55,605 nt of DNA from an uncultured Candidatus Nemicrothrix sp. (GTDB taxonomy: Bacteria > Actinomycetota > Acidimicrobiia > Acidimicrobiales > MedAcidi-G1), in the NCBI GenBank assembly GCA_913055915.1, contig CAJXKL010000015.1, positions 1 to 55,605 of the forward strand, read 5' to 3'. The translations under genes and the position numbers were made by a program. The notes beneath the pieces are model-generated. The model did not search any database. It was given only the letters and a program-made list of their open reading frames with translations, and was not told the DNA's origin. Each line of letters starts with the position of its first letter. Within the stretch, counting starts at the first letter, position 1. Positions 1 through 8,776 of the stretch are shown piece after piece.

Positions 1-55
1 CTCGTTCACCGACATCCACCGGTTCGTCCATGTCCTCGACGGGATCCTGTCATGA
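1..55 (+). CDS. kynU: C-terminal end of a probable kynureninase (partial)
   Basis: In the second forward frame the window opens inside a coding region that reads SFTDIHRFVHVLDGILS and stops at TGA 53-55. The stop overlaps the ATG of the next gene (ATGA), as expected of translationally coupled genes. A tail of the form T-D-I-H-R-F is typical of the C-terminus of kynureninase and related PLP enzymes. Kynureninase would also be the expected partner of the kynurenine monooxygenase and tryptophan dioxygenase that follow. Only 17 codons are visible, so the identification rests on context and this short tail. Confidence 0.5.
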   Translation, partial: SFTDIHRFVHVLDGILS

Positions 56-1422
56 CCGATCACGTGACCATCGTGGGAGCCGGTCCGGCCGGGTCGATGC
101 TCTCCATCCTGCTCGCCCGCCAGGGTCTGTCGGTGACCATGTACGAGAGCCGTCCCGACATGCGCACATCCGACATCTCGGCGGGGCGCTCCATCAACCT
201 GGCCCTTGCCACCCGGGGGATTGAGGCGCTCAGTGAGGTCGGTGTGATGTCGGAGGTCGAGGAGATCCTGATCCCGATGATGGGGCGGCTGATTCACGAC
301 GACGGTGGTGGCATCTCGATGCAGCTCTACGGCAACCGCCCACACGAGTACATCAACTCGGTTTCACGCACAGCGCTCACCAGCATCCTGTTGGACGCAG
401 CAGAGGCCACCGGGCGAGTTGAGATCAACTTTGACATGCGCTGTCAAGGGGTCGACTTCGAAGGGGGAGTCCTCCACTTCACAGGCTCCACCTCGGGTGA
501 GGTGAGCCACGTTCCGTTCACGACGGTCTTCGGCACCGACGGGTCGGCATCGGCGGTGCGCGACGCGCTGCTGGAGGTCAACGATGGCAGCGTGGTTCTC
601 GAACCCCTGGTGCACGGCTACAAGGAACTGACCATGCCGACGGGCTCCGACGGGGGTTCCCAGATCGAGAGGGAGGCCCTCCACATCTGGCCCCGGCGGG
701 ACTTCATGCTCATCGCCCTCCCAGATCTCGAGGGCTCGTTCACGGTCACCCTGTTTCTGGCCAACGAGGGACCCGTCGACAGCTTCGAGTACCTGGCATC
801 GGGTGGCGACGTGCCCGGCTTCTTCGAGGAGCACTTTGCCGACTTTGCTCCCCTGGTGCCGGATCTGGCAGAGCAGTTCACCACTCACCCCCACGGCCAC
901 CTGGCAACGGTCCGTACCACCGGCTGGACGCACGACAGCCGGGCGGTGATCCTGGGTGACGCCTCCCACGGCGTGGTGCCATTCCACGGCCAGGGGATGA
1001 ACGCCGCATTCGAGTCCTGCATCGTGCTGGACGCCTGTATGCGGGATTACCCGGGAGACTGGGCCACCGCGTTCGCCGAGTTCGAGAAGGGTCGCAAGCC
1101 CGATACCGACGCCATCGCCGACATGGCCGTCGCCAACTATGTGGAGATGAGCTCGAGTGTGGTTGACGAGCGCTACCAACTGAAGCGGACCGTGGCCCTG
1201 GAGCTGGACCGCCTGTGGCCCGAGCAGTTCACACCCCGGTACGCAATGGTCATGTTCCAGACCATTCCCTATGCCGAGGTACAACGACGGGCGGCCCTGC
1301 AGGGGGAGGTCCTCGAGCAGTTGACCGGGGGTCTGACCGACATCGATGAGGTCGACTGGGCGGCCGCAGAGAAGATGGTCGCAGAACTCGACTTCAACCA
1401 AGCTTCAGACACGGGAGCCTGA
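52..1422 (+). CDS. kmo: Kynurenine 3-monooxygenase
   Basis: This 456-residue FAD- and NADPH-dependent hydroxylase would convert L-kynurenine to 3-hydroxykynurenine. The N-terminus carries the dinucleotide-binding motif IVGAGPAGS (about residues 8-16), followed by the family segment AGRSINLALATRG near residues 45-57. The second FAD motif, GDASHGVVPFHGQGMNA, lies near residue 300 and closely matches the GDAAH-PFFGQGMN block of kynurenine monooxygenases. The length is normal for the family. The ATG overlaps the stop of the upstream kynureninase-like gene, and kynA follows after two bases, so the three form one operon. Product 3-hydroxykynurenine would feed 3-hydroxyanthranilate and either NAD synthesis or degradation, but genes for later steps are not in view. 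Confidence 0.95.
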   Translation: MTDHVTIVGAGPAGSMLSILLARQGLSVTMYESRPDMRTSDISAGRSINLALATRGIEALSEVGVMSEVEEILIPMMGRLIHDDGGGISMQLYGNRPHEYINSVSRTALTSILLDAAEATGRVEINFDMRCQGVDFEGGVLHFTGSTSGEVSHVPFTTVFGTDGSASAVRDALLEVNDGSVVLEPLVHGYKELTMPTGSDGGSQIEREALHIWPRRDFMLIALPDLEGSFTVTLFLANEGPVDSFEYLASGGDVPGFFEEHFADFAPLVPDLAEQFTTHPHGHLATVRTTGWTHDSRAVILGDASHGVVPFHGQGMNAAFESCIVLDACMRDYPGDWATAFAEFEKGRKPDTDAIADMAVANYVEMSSSVVDERYQLKRTVALELDRLWPEQFTPRYAMVMFQTIPYAEVQRRAALQGEVLEQLTGGLTDIDEVDWAAAEKMVAELDFNQASDTGA

Positions 1423-1424
1423 CG

Positions 1425-2207
1425 ATGGACCTCACCTACGGCCGTTACCTCAAGATCGACGAGTTGTTGGGCCTCCAGGAGTGCCGTTCAGATGGTCCCG
1501 AGCACGACGAGATGTTGTTCATCATCATCCACCAGGTATACGAACTCTGGTTCAAGGAGGTGCTCCACGAGGCGGACATGCTCATCGCCATCAACGAGGA
1601 GAGTCGGCTGGACAGTGGTGCCCACCAGCTCAGGCGCATTCTGAAGATCGTTAAGACCCTGGAGGCTCAACTGGATGTGCTGGAGACCAGGACGCCGCTG
1701 GAGTTCCAGTCCTTCCGCGCCGTCCTGGAGAGCGCCAGCGGGTTCCAGTCGGCGCAGTTCAGGGAATTGGAGTACATCCTGGGCGTCAAGGACCCTCAGC
1801 ACCTTGAGCGCTTCGAGGAGGGTTCCAGGGAGCGCTTCTGCCTAGAGCAGCGCTACAACTCTCCGAGTATCTGGGCCACCTTCCTCGCCTATCTCAGCGG
1901 AGCGGGGTTCGCCATTCCTGTCGACGTGTTGGAGCGGGACGTGACGGCACCCACAGTTCCCTCGGCTGGGGTTCAGGAAGTTCTCTCAGGCATCTACCGC
2001 ACCCGCCCCGATCTGACTGAACTCTGTGAGTCCCTTACCGACCTCGACGAGGGCCTCCAGGAGTGGCGCTACCGCCACGTCAAGATGGTGCAGCGAACCA
2101 TCGGCGCCAAGATCGGCTCCGGGGGATCCCTCGGCGTCGAGTACCTGCAGTCCACTCTGTTCAGCCCGGCATTCCCGGACCTCTGGGAGATCCGGACCGG
2201 GTTCTAG
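1425..2207 (+). CDS. kynA: Tryptophan 2,3-dioxygenase
   Basis: This haem enzyme of 260 residues would open the indole ring of L-tryptophan with O2 to give N-formylkynurenine. The segment HQVYELWFKEVLHE near residues 36-49 holds the distal-pocket His and the conserved YELWFK motif. The C-terminal RHVKMVQRTIGAKIGSGGS region (near residues 210-230) holds the proximal haem His and the GxGGS loop. The size matches bacterial family members. The gene starts two bases after kmo. A dedicated kynurenine formamidase is not identifiable here; the nearby amidase and alpha/beta hydrolase are only possible substitutes. Confidence 0.95.
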   Translation: MDLTYGRYLKIDELLGLQECRSDGPEHDEMLFIIIHQVYELWFKEVLHEADMLIAINEESRLDSGAHQLRRILKIVKTLEAQLDVLETRTPLEFQSFRAVLESASGFQSAQFRELEYILGVKDPQHLERFEEGSRERFCLEQRYNSPSIWATFLAYLSGAGFAIPVDVLERDVTAPTVPSAGVQEVLSGIYRTRPDLTELCESLTDLDEGLQEWRYRHVKMVQRTIGAKIGSGGSLGVEYLQSTLFSPAFPDLWEIRTGF

Positions 2208-2246
2208 GCTGCCGCAGGCGTTCGAGCATCACCCGGGAGAGTCACC

Positions 2247-2876
2247 ATGGGCCACGACCACCACAGGCACGACCACGACAAGGGCTTCATGGCCAACGTC
2301 CACTGGTTGCTGAAGATCCACAAGTTCTGGCAGGCCGACACCAACCGGGCCATCGTCGACATGGTCGACCCGCAGCCAGGGGAGAACCTCCTCGACATTG
2401 GCGCTGGCATGGGACCGGCGACGGTTCTGGCTGCGGCCCGGGGTGCCTCGGTGGTGGCGGTGGACCCGTCGGGCCTGATGAGGTCGATCTGTGGGATGAG
2501 ACGCCTGTTCCAGCGTGCCCGCTCCCGGATAACCGTCGAGTCCGGGACGGCTGAGAGCCTTCCCGTTGCTGGTGGCTCAATCGACGCCCTGTGGACGGTC
2601 AACTCGGTGCACCACTGGGTGGACCTTGACCTTGCCTTCGCCGAGTTGGCAAGGGTGTTGGCCCCGGGCGGAAGGCTCGTGCTGATGGACGAGGACTTCA
2701 CCCACCCCGACCACCCGAGGCACGAGACCCACCACGACCACGAGGACGAGATGACCGCTGTCCACGTTGAGGCCATCGCTGAGGCCCTCTGCGGGCTGGG
2801 CCTCGAGGCGACCGGTCAGAAGACCCTTGCGGCAGGTGTTCCCGTCAAGCTGGTCCGGGCGACAAAGTCGGCCTGA
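2247..2876 (+). CDS. His-rich class I SAM-dependent methyltransferase
   Basis: This 209-residue protein has a Rossmann methyltransferase fold: LLDIGAGMGPATV near residue 50 is motif I, VVAVDPS is motif II, and LAPGGRLVLMDED is the post-motif III strand. The methyl acceptor cannot be named. Two histidine-rich stretches are unusual: the extreme N-terminus begins MGHDHHRHDHDK, and a second cluster (HPDHPRHETHHDHEDE) follows the PGG motif near residue 155. These could bind a metal ion. The gene lies 39 bases after kynA on the same strand, so co-transcription is possible, but a role in tryptophan breakdown is not evident. Confidence 0.8.
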   Translation: MGHDHHRHDHDKGFMANVHWLLKIHKFWQADTNRAIVDMVDPQPGENLLDIGAGMGPATVLAAARGASVVAVDPSGLMRSICGMRRLFQRARSRITVESGTAESLPVAGGSIDALWTVNSVHHWVDLDLAFAELARVLAPGGRLVLMDEDFTHPDHPRHETHHDHEDEMTAVHVEAIAEALCGLGLEATGQKTLAAGVPVKLVRATKSA

Positions 2877-2896
2877 CCCTGTAGCCCTGGTTCGGG

Positions 2897-4297
2897 TCAG
2901 GCGGTGACCGGGTCTATCGGGGTGATGTTGCCGAGGGCGGCCTCGATGTCGACAGCACCGTCGAGGCAGAGGTCCTCCCTGTAGCGGTCGGCGATCACCT
3001 GCACCCCCTGGGGGACACCGTCTGACACCCCGACCGGGACGGCACACGAGGGAATGCCGAGCAGGTTCACCGGGGTGATGCAGCGCATGATATCGAGCAT
3101 CATGTCCATGCCGCCTTCGCCCACATCGGCATCGTGGGCGAATGGCAGCTGTGTCCACACCGGTGCGATCACAACGGGGTTCTCGGCAAAGAACCCCGCC
3201 CAGGCAGCCCCGAGGCGGTGGTACTCGGTGTGGATCAGGATGGCTGGAACATCGTCTGGTGAGAAGCGTTCGATCAACTCGTTCAACAGGCCGAGGGCAT
3301 CGTCGCTCATGATCTCGGCTGCCGCTCCCACGGTTGCCGGCATGTCGCAACTCAGCATCCGGGCCCAGACCTCCTGACACTGCTCCATCTCCGGAGGGGT
3401 CGCCTCGACGATCTCCCAGCCGGCGGCTTCCAGCGCTCCGGCAGCCCTTGCGACGCCATCAGCCACTGCCGGGTGGACGGGTCCGCCGGGAACCTCGGTG
3501 AGGATCGCGGCCCGTCTGACCACAGGTGGGCCGTCGAAGGGCACCGTCACCGACTTCGGGTCCCGAGGGTGGCGACCCGCCATGACCTCGACTCCCAACT
3601 TCAGATCGGCCACGTGACGGGCCATCGGCCCCTCCACGCCCATCAACTGGAACGCCAGCGTCGGGGTGTCGGCCGGCGGCATGGTGCCGGCACTCGGGAA
3701 CCGTCCTAAGGAGGTCTTCAGCGACGTGATTCCACAGCAGTAGGCGGGGTTGCGCAGCGAGCCGCCCAGGTCGTTGCCGAGCCCGAACGGTGACATGCCG
3801 GTCGCGATCGATGAGGCCTCTCCGCCGCTGGAGCCACCGGCCGTGAGGTCAGGGTTCCAGGGGTTGCGGGTCAGACCGTGGAGGGGGTTGTTGGTGCTGA
3901 TCCGCAGGCCCAACTCGGGCAGGTTGGTGCGGGCCAGGGGGATGGCACCGGCCGCCTTCATGCGTTCCACGACGGGCGCATCCATGGGCGGCATGGCCTC
4001 GGCCATCGCCGGTACGCCCTGCGTCGTGGGCGAGCACGTGCAGTCCAGGTTCTCCTTGATGGTGATGGGCACACCGTGGTAGGGCCCCAGCGGTTTGTCG
4101 GCTGCCACCGCGGCATCGGCCGCATCAGCACCGGCCCTGGCGCCGTCGGCCAGAACACGCACGACGGCGTTGAGATCACCGTTCACCTCGTCGATTCGGG
4201 CCAGGTGGGCATCGACCACCTCTCGGCTGGAGGTCTCGCCTCCGGCGATCATCGCCGCCAACTCGTGTGCCGCCCGTGTCCACAGTTCACCGCTCAT
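2897..4297 (-). CDS. Amidase signature family protein
   Basis: This 466-residue protein belongs to the amidase signature family, which hydrolyses carboxamides with a Ser-cisSer-Lys triad. The catalytic Lys is in TIKENLD (about residue 78), the cis-Ser in GGSSGGEAS, and the nucleophilic Ser in LGGSLRNPA, with the usual spacing. The substrate is not deducible; GatA-type and aliphatic or aryl amidases share these motifs, but no gatB or gatC lies nearby, so a free-standing amidase is likely. It is convergent with the methyltransferase gene and divergent from the alpha/beta hydrolase gene, with 46 bases between the two start codons. Confidence 0.85.
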   Translation of the reverse strand: MSGELWTRAAHELAAMIAGGETSSREVVDAHLARIDEVNGDLNAVVRVLADGARAGADAADAAVAADKPLGPYHGVPITIKENLDCTCSPTTQGVPAMAEAMPPMDAPVVERMKAAGAIPLARTNLPELGLRISTNNPLHGLTRNPWNPDLTAGGSSGGEASSIATGMSPFGLGNDLGGSLRNPAYCCGITSLKTSLGRFPSAGTMPPADTPTLAFQLMGVEGPMARHVADLKLGVEVMAGRHPRDPKSVTVPFDGPPVVRRAAILTEVPGGPVHPAVADGVARAAGALEAAGWEIVEATPPEMEQCQEVWARMLSCDMPATVGAAAEIMSDDALGLLNELIERFSPDDVPAILIHTEYHRLGAAWAGFFAENPVVIAPVWTQLPFAHDADVGEGGMDMMLDIMRCITPVNLLGIPSCAVPVGVSDGVPQGVQVIADRYREDLCLDGAVDIEAALGNITPIDPVTA

Positions 4298-4343
4298 GGT
4301 GGCAACCTAGATTGAAGTTGGATCGGGTTACAAAGGGGGTGAC

Positions 4344-5225
4344 ATGGGCCGCGTGACGGCAAACGGCATTGAGATTGAGTACGAGGTGTTCGGTGACGAG
4401 GCCGACCCTGCGCTGCTCCTGATCATGGGCCTGGGTGCCCAGATGACCACCTGGCCGGTCGAGTTCTGCCAGCAGTTGGCGGGGCGAGGCCACCAGGTGA
4501 TCCGTTTCGACAACCGCGATATCGGCCTGTCCAGCCACCTGGACCACCTCGACCAGGCGGACCCAACGGAGGTCATGACCGCGGCAATGACCGGTGGGGC
4601 CTTTGACGCCCCCTACACGCTCACGGACATGGCGGCCGACTCGGTCGGCCTGCTCGATGCCCTGGGCCACGGGGCGGCCCACATCGTCGGAGCCTCGATG
4701 GGAGGCATGATCGCTCAGCGACTGGTGATCAACCACCCTGAACGGGCTCTCTCCTTGACGTCCATCTTCTCGACACCCCGTTTCATTCCGGCAGATCCCG
4801 ATGTGGCCGCCATCTTCATCTCGCCGGATCCCGGCACCCTCGAGGGTCGGATCCAGGCAGGCGTCGAGGGCGCCCGCGCCATATCAGGTGGTGGTTTCCC
4901 GTTCGACGAGGACCTCGTTCGCCAGTACGTGGCTAGCAACATCGAGCGGTCATGGCATCCCGATGGCCAGCAGCGGCAGATGGCGGCGATCGTGGCAGAC
5001 GGTGACCGGACCGAGGAACTGCGTTCGGTGGACCTGCCGACCCTCGTACTGCACGGCACCCATGACCCCCTCGTGGTGCCCCAAGGGGGCCAGGAGACAG
5101 CCGATGCCATTCAGGGAGCCGAACTGGTGTGGATCGACGGAATGGGTCACGAGCTTCCACCGGGTTCCTGGTCGACGATTCTGGATGGAATCAGCGGGCT
5201 GGTCGCGGGGGTTGAGCAGGCCTGA
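4344..5225 (+). CDS. Alpha/beta-fold hydrolase
   Basis: This 293-residue protein has the alpha/beta hydrolase pattern. The oxyanion region is LLLIMGLGAQ, followed by FDNRDIGLS. The nucleophile elbow is GASMGG (about residue 117), the acid is likely the Asp in GTHDPLV, and the catalytic His is in GMGHELP near the C-terminus. The family includes esterases, lipases and C-C bond hydrolases, and the sequence does not decide among them. It is divergent from the amidase gene, so the two may share a promoter region. A formamidase role for the adjacent kynurenine pathway is conceivable but unsupported by any specific motif. Confidence 0.8.
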   Translation: MGRVTANGIEIEYEVFGDEADPALLLIMGLGAQMTTWPVEFCQQLAGRGHQVIRFDNRDIGLSSHLDHLDQADPTEVMTAAMTGGAFDAPYTLTDMAADSVGLLDALGHGAAHIVGASMGGMIAQRLVINHPERALSLTSIFSTPRFIPADPDVAAIFISPDPGTLEGRIQAGVEGARAISGGGFPFDEDLVRQYVASNIERSWHPDGQQRQMAAIVADGDRTEELRSVDLPTLVLHGTHDPLVVPQGGQETADAIQGAELVWIDGMGHELPPGSWSTILDGISGLVAGVEQA

Positions 5226-5267
5226 ACCAGCCCGGATCTACGCCTGGATGATGATGAGGCGCTTACT

Positions 5268-5282
5268 CGGACTATGAGTCCG
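5268..5282. terminator. Perfect 6-3-6 palindrome between convergent genes
   Basis: CGGACT-ATG-AGTCCG forms a perfect six-base-pair hairpin with a three-base loop. It lies in the 141-base gap between the alpha/beta hydrolase stop and the glutamine amidotransferase stop, where a bidirectional terminator is expected. There is no T-run, so an intrinsic terminator is only a possibility; the rest of the gap shows nothing else convincing. Confidence 0.3.
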
Positions 5283-5366
5283 CCGCCGGAACCGGTCAGA
5301 TCAACATGTGGTTTGAGCGACCTGAAGGCGGTTGGACGGCCTTACCCTGACTTCTGCCGCGCCGGG

Positions 5367-6062
5367 TCAGAGTTGAGCCACCTCGGTGAGGAACCAGTCG
5401 ACCAGATCGGCTGCACGACTACGTGCGGCGTCGGCCCTCTCCACCGTTTCAGCCAGCATCGCCTGTGGACTGACTCCGTTTGCAGCCAACTCCCCGGTGC
5501 CGTAGTCGAGCCAGTTGCTGATCAGCCGTGGGGTGACCTCTGGGTGAAACTGGGTACCGAGGCTCCGCCCGATACGAAAGGCCTGGGGACCAGAGTCGTT
5601 TCGGGCCAACTCAACAGCACCGTCTGGAACGGTGAATACGTCGAAGTGCCACTGGAACCACGGGCCGGCCGGGAGGGGAGAGCAGTCGATGGGTTCAATC
5701 CGGCACCAGCCGAACTCCGGTCGATCTATCCGGGTGATCGAACCGCCGAGTGCCTGAGAGATGACCTGCCCCCCGAAGCACATGCCCAGCACCGGGGTAC
5801 CGGCGTCGTGGGCGGCCCGCACCATGTCGACCTCACGATGGATCCATGACCCGATCGGATCCGGGTCGGCCAGGGACCACGGTGACCCCGTGACCACCAG
5901 GGCGTCGTACCCGGTGGCATCCGGAAACGGCTTGTGCGAAACGGGGTCGTCGGGATCCTCGAGGACAAGGAACACCTCGAGTTCGAATCCACGCTCCTCG
6001 AGGTGGTAACCGACGCTCTCGGCCGGTCCGTGTTCATCGTGTTCGATAACGAGGGCGCGCAC
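5367..6062 (-). CDS. Class I glutamine amidotransferase-like protein
   Basis: This protein of about 231 residues resembles stand-alone class I glutamine amidotransferases such as those annotated GMP synthase-like. The nucleophile elbow is GMCFGGQ, with its Cys in the expected position, and the catalytic His-Pro-Glu is in GTQFHPEV. The GTG at 6062 (VRALVIEHDEH) is chosen as start because family members begin at this beta strand. The open frame continues upstream to 6278 only with Arg-rich, non-homologous sequence that overlaps the divergent phospholipase D-like gene. The substrate is unknown; gamma-glutamyl hydrolase or GMP synthase-type amide transfer are both possible. Confidence 0.85.
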   Translation of the reverse strand: MRALVIEHDEHGPAESVGYHLEERGFELEVFLVLEDPDDPVSHKPFPDATGYDALVVTGSPWSLADPDPIGSWIHREVDMVRAAHDAGTPVLGMCFGGQVISQALGGSITRIDRPEFGWCRIEPIDCSPLPAGPWFQWHFDVFTVPDGAVELARNDSGPQAFRIGRSLGTQFHPEVTPRLISNWLDYGTGELAANGVSPQAMLAETVERADAARSRAADLVDWFLTEVAQL

Positions 6063-6130
6063 CCCCGGACTGTACCGCTGCCTCACGGCCGAGAGCCGTG
6101 TCAGGAGGGCCCGCTGGCTACCGTTCACAC

Positions 6131-7489
6131 ATGGCGACCGGCCCCGATGACCTGAGCGTGTACCCGCCACTACTCGATGCACCCTTTGGGCCGCGCGAGG
6201 GCAACCTGGTGAGGCCACTGGTAGACGGCTCTGTCGCCTTCGACCTGATTGCAGGGGCAGTTGAGGCCGCCGTGTCATCGGTATGGGTCTGTGTCGCCTT
6301 CGTCGAGACGACCGCCACGTTCCCCGGAGGGCGTGGCACCTTCCTCGACCTCATGGATCGGGCCACGGGTCGTGGGGTAGACGTGCGGGTCCTCTTCTGG
6401 CACCCCGAGGGCGAGGCGGCCCAGGCCGACGACACCCTTCCCGGTGACGAGAAGTCGTCTGCCCTTCTGGACGAACGCGACACGATCTGGCAGGCCCGCT
6501 GGGATGCCGTCGGCATGCGCTGCCAGCACCAGAAGGCCTGGCTGATGGATGCTGGTACCCCTGACGAGGTCGCGTTCGTCGGCGGAATCAACATCGGTAC
6601 CGGGTCGATGGCTGGTCGGGACCACGATGAACCGGTTCGGCACGGCAGGTACGCCAACATCCACGACGTTCACTGCATGGTCAGGGGTCCCGCAGTCACC
6701 GATGTGCACGACAACTTCGTGATGCGCTGGAATGGCGCCTCGGAACGTGACCGGGAGAACGGCGCCTGGCCGGCGGCTGGTACAGACGACCTCGGTCCAC
6801 CTGCGGGCCGGACCGCGTCGGCCGGTGACACGACCGCCCAGATAGTGCGCAGCGTCCTACCCGGCCTCTACCCCGAGTTGCCCGACGGGGAAAATAGCGT
6901 GCGTGCGCAGTACCTGGCGGCTATCGCCGCGGCGCGGGAGTACATCTACATAGAGGACCAGATCCTGCTCAGCCATGTGGTCCTGGTGGCGCTCGGAGAG
7001 GCGCTGGAGAGGGGGGTTGTGGTCGTGGCGCTGGTGCCCGGTGACCCCATGCCCGAACTTGCAGGGTACCGGGCGTTTCCGGGCATAGCCGCCGGCTACG
7101 ACGCACTTGCCGCGCTCGCCGGCCATGCCGGATTCTGCCTGGCGGCACCGGCGGCCCGCAGGTCGTGGGGCTACGAGGAGATCTATGTCCACTCCAAGAC
7201 AATGGTCGTGGACGACCGCTGGGCGACAATCGGCTCGGCAAACCTCATCTTCACCTCCTTCCAGGGCGATACCGAGATGAACGTGTCGTTCTGGGACGCC
7301 GAGGTGGTTCGTACCTTCAGGGTGCGCCAGATCGACGAACAGGGTGGGTTCCAGTCAGCGGCGATGAGTGGGCGTGAGGCCGTTGGGCGCCTCGCCGAGG
7401 TTGCCGGGGACAATGCAGGCCGACGTGCCAGGGGTGGGGACCTCGCCGGGTTCGCCTGTCGGATCGACCCAACCAGATGGGCAACCTGA
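6131..7489 (+). CDS. Phospholipase D-like protein with two HKD motifs
   Basis: This protein of about 452 residues has the duplicated phospholipase D catalytic motif. The first copy is HQKAWLMD (H133, K135, D140) followed by GGINIG; the second is HSKTMVVD (H354, K356, D361) followed by GSANL. Two HKD motifs in one chain are characteristic of phospholipase D and cardiolipin synthase-type phosphatidyltransferases. No clear signal peptide or membrane helix is visible, unlike classical cardiolipin synthases, so a soluble phosphodiesterase or phosphatidyltransferase is more likely. The ATG at 6131 is preferred over a GTG at 6098. It is divergent from the amidotransferase gene, with 68 bases between starts. 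Confidence 0.85.
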   Translation: MATGPDDLSVYPPLLDAPFGPREGNLVRPLVDGSVAFDLIAGAVEAAVSSVWVCVAFVETTATFPGGRGTFLDLMDRATGRGVDVRVLFWHPEGEAAQADDTLPGDEKSSALLDERDTIWQARWDAVGMRCQHQKAWLMDAGTPDEVAFVGGINIGTGSMAGRDHDEPVRHGRYANIHDVHCMVRGPAVTDVHDNFVMRWNGASERDRENGAWPAAGTDDLGPPAGRTASAGDTTAQIVRSVLPGLYPELPDGENSVRAQYLAAIAAAREYIYIEDQILLSHVVLVALGEALERGVVVVALVPGDPMPELAGYRAFPGIAAGYDALAALAGHAGFCLAAPAARRSWGYEEIYVHSKTMVVDDRWATIGSANLIFTSFQGDTEMNVSFWDAEVVRTFRVRQIDEQGGFQSAAMSGREAVGRLAEVAGDNAGRRARGGDLAGFACRIDPTRWAT

Positions 7490-7558
7490 TCGCCCTCTCT
7501 CCAGTGGGAACCTGGGTATGCCCTGCGCCTGTCACATGGGATGCGTACCCTCCGGGCC

Positions 7559-8764
7559 ATGGAACTAGTGACCCTCGCAGCCGTTCTCGTCGCCGCAGCG
7601 GCCGTGGTATGGGCGGTGCGCCGCGACAACTCCCCACAGACCGCTGAGCCGACCCTCGACGGGGCAGCACTCGCCCAACTGATAGGCGCCGAGGTCAAGG
7701 CACAGATGGGCGATGCGGCCGCCTCCGCCCTGCAGGCCAACAACGAGCAGTTCCTCACCCTCGCCACAGAGCGCATGAACGCCGTCCAGGCCCAGACAAA
7801 GGGCCTGCTTGATCCGTTTTCAAAGCAGATGGAGCAACTGGGCAGGACGGTCGGCGACCTCCGCTCTGCCCACGAACAGGACAAGGGGGCAGTCCAGAAG
7901 ATGACCGGCGAGATGGGCCGTCAGATCACCGAGCTGACCTCGTCGACCATCACCCTTTCAGAGGCGCTCAGGTCGCCCACGGCGCGTGGGGCCTGGGGTG
8001 AGAACCAACTCCGCAACGTCATTGAGCTCTCGGGAATGGCGCGTTACTGCGACTACGACGAACAGTTCACCGGCGAGAACCGCGAGGGCTCACGCGGTCG
8101 CCCCGACGTGCGAGTCCGCCTGCCAAACGGAGCACACATAGCGGTCGATTCCAAGGTCCCCCTCGACGCATACCTTGATGCCCAGGCCGCGACCGACGCC
8201 GCAGAGGTCGAGGCGCACATGACCCGCCATGCTGCAGCGCTGCGCAGCCACGTGAAGCAGCTGTCCGGCAAGAAGTACTGGGAGCAGGATGACGGCCCCT
8301 CACCCGAGTTCGTGGTGCTCTTCGTACCCGGCGAGTCCTTCCTGGCCGACGCCCTGCGTTCCGATCACGCCCTCCTGAACGAGGCAATGGAGAAGCGTGT
8401 GCTCCTTGCATCGCCGGTGAACCTGCTCGCCCTGTTGTGGGCCGTGTCACGCGGCTGGCAGGAGGCCAGGGTCAGCGAACACGCCAGAGAGATCGCCGAT
8501 CTGGGCCAGGAGCTCTACGACCGTGTCGGCGTCGTCCTGGGCCACGTCGACAAGACCGGCCGCGGCCTGGCCACGGCCGTCGGCGCGTTCAACGACCTGG
8601 TGGGTTCGGTCGACGGCAGGCTGCTCGTGACCATGCGCAAGTTCCCCGACTTGGGGGCCGGCTCGACAGAACTGCCTGTCGCCAGCGAGGTTGAGGCCCT
8701 GCCCCGTCACGTCCAGGCCAGCGAGCTCTCCGAGGCGCATGACGACGCGGACAGCAAGGAGTAG
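7559..8764 (+). CDS. rmuC: DNA recombination protein RmuC
   Basis: This protein of about 401 residues matches RmuC, a PD-(D/E)XK-type nuclease family protein that limits recombination between inverted repeats. An N-terminal hydrophobic segment (ELVTLAAVLVAAAAVVWAV) is a membrane anchor, followed by a helical region with coiled-coil character. The RmuC core then begins with ARGAWGENQLRNVIE, continues through RPDVRVRLPNGAHIAVDSK (catalytic Asp and Lys candidates), and ends with FPDLGAG. The ATG at 7559 puts the anchor directly at the N-terminus; an in-frame ATG at 7541 is an alternative. It is convergent with the amine oxidase gene. Confidence 0.93.
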   Translation: MELVTLAAVLVAAAAVVWAVRRDNSPQTAEPTLDGAALAQLIGAEVKAQMGDAAASALQANNEQFLTLATERMNAVQAQTKGLLDPFSKQMEQLGRTVGDLRSAHEQDKGAVQKMTGEMGRQITELTSSTITLSEALRSPTARGAWGENQLRNVIELSGMARYCDYDEQFTGENREGSRGRPDVRVRLPNGAHIAVDSKVPLDAYLDAQAATDAAEVEAHMTRHAAALRSHVKQLSGKKYWEQDDGPSPEFVVLFVPGESFLADALRSDHALLNEAMEKRVLLASPVNLLALLWAVSRGWQEARVSEHAREIADLGQELYDRVGVVLGHVDKTGRGLATAVGAFNDLVGSVDGRLLVTMRKFPDLGAGSTELPVASEVEALPRHVQASELSEAHDDADSKE

Positions 8765-8776
8765 CCCTGTCCGCTG

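Noticed and set aside
364-1401. A long open frame on the minus strand opposite kmo
   Set aside because: It is antisense to a certain gene, has no recognisable domain, and GC-rich DNA commonly leaves such frames open.
2897-4297. Amidase as GatA of the Glu-tRNA amidotransferase
   Set aside because: No gatB or gatC is adjacent; the neighbours suggest a free-standing amidase.
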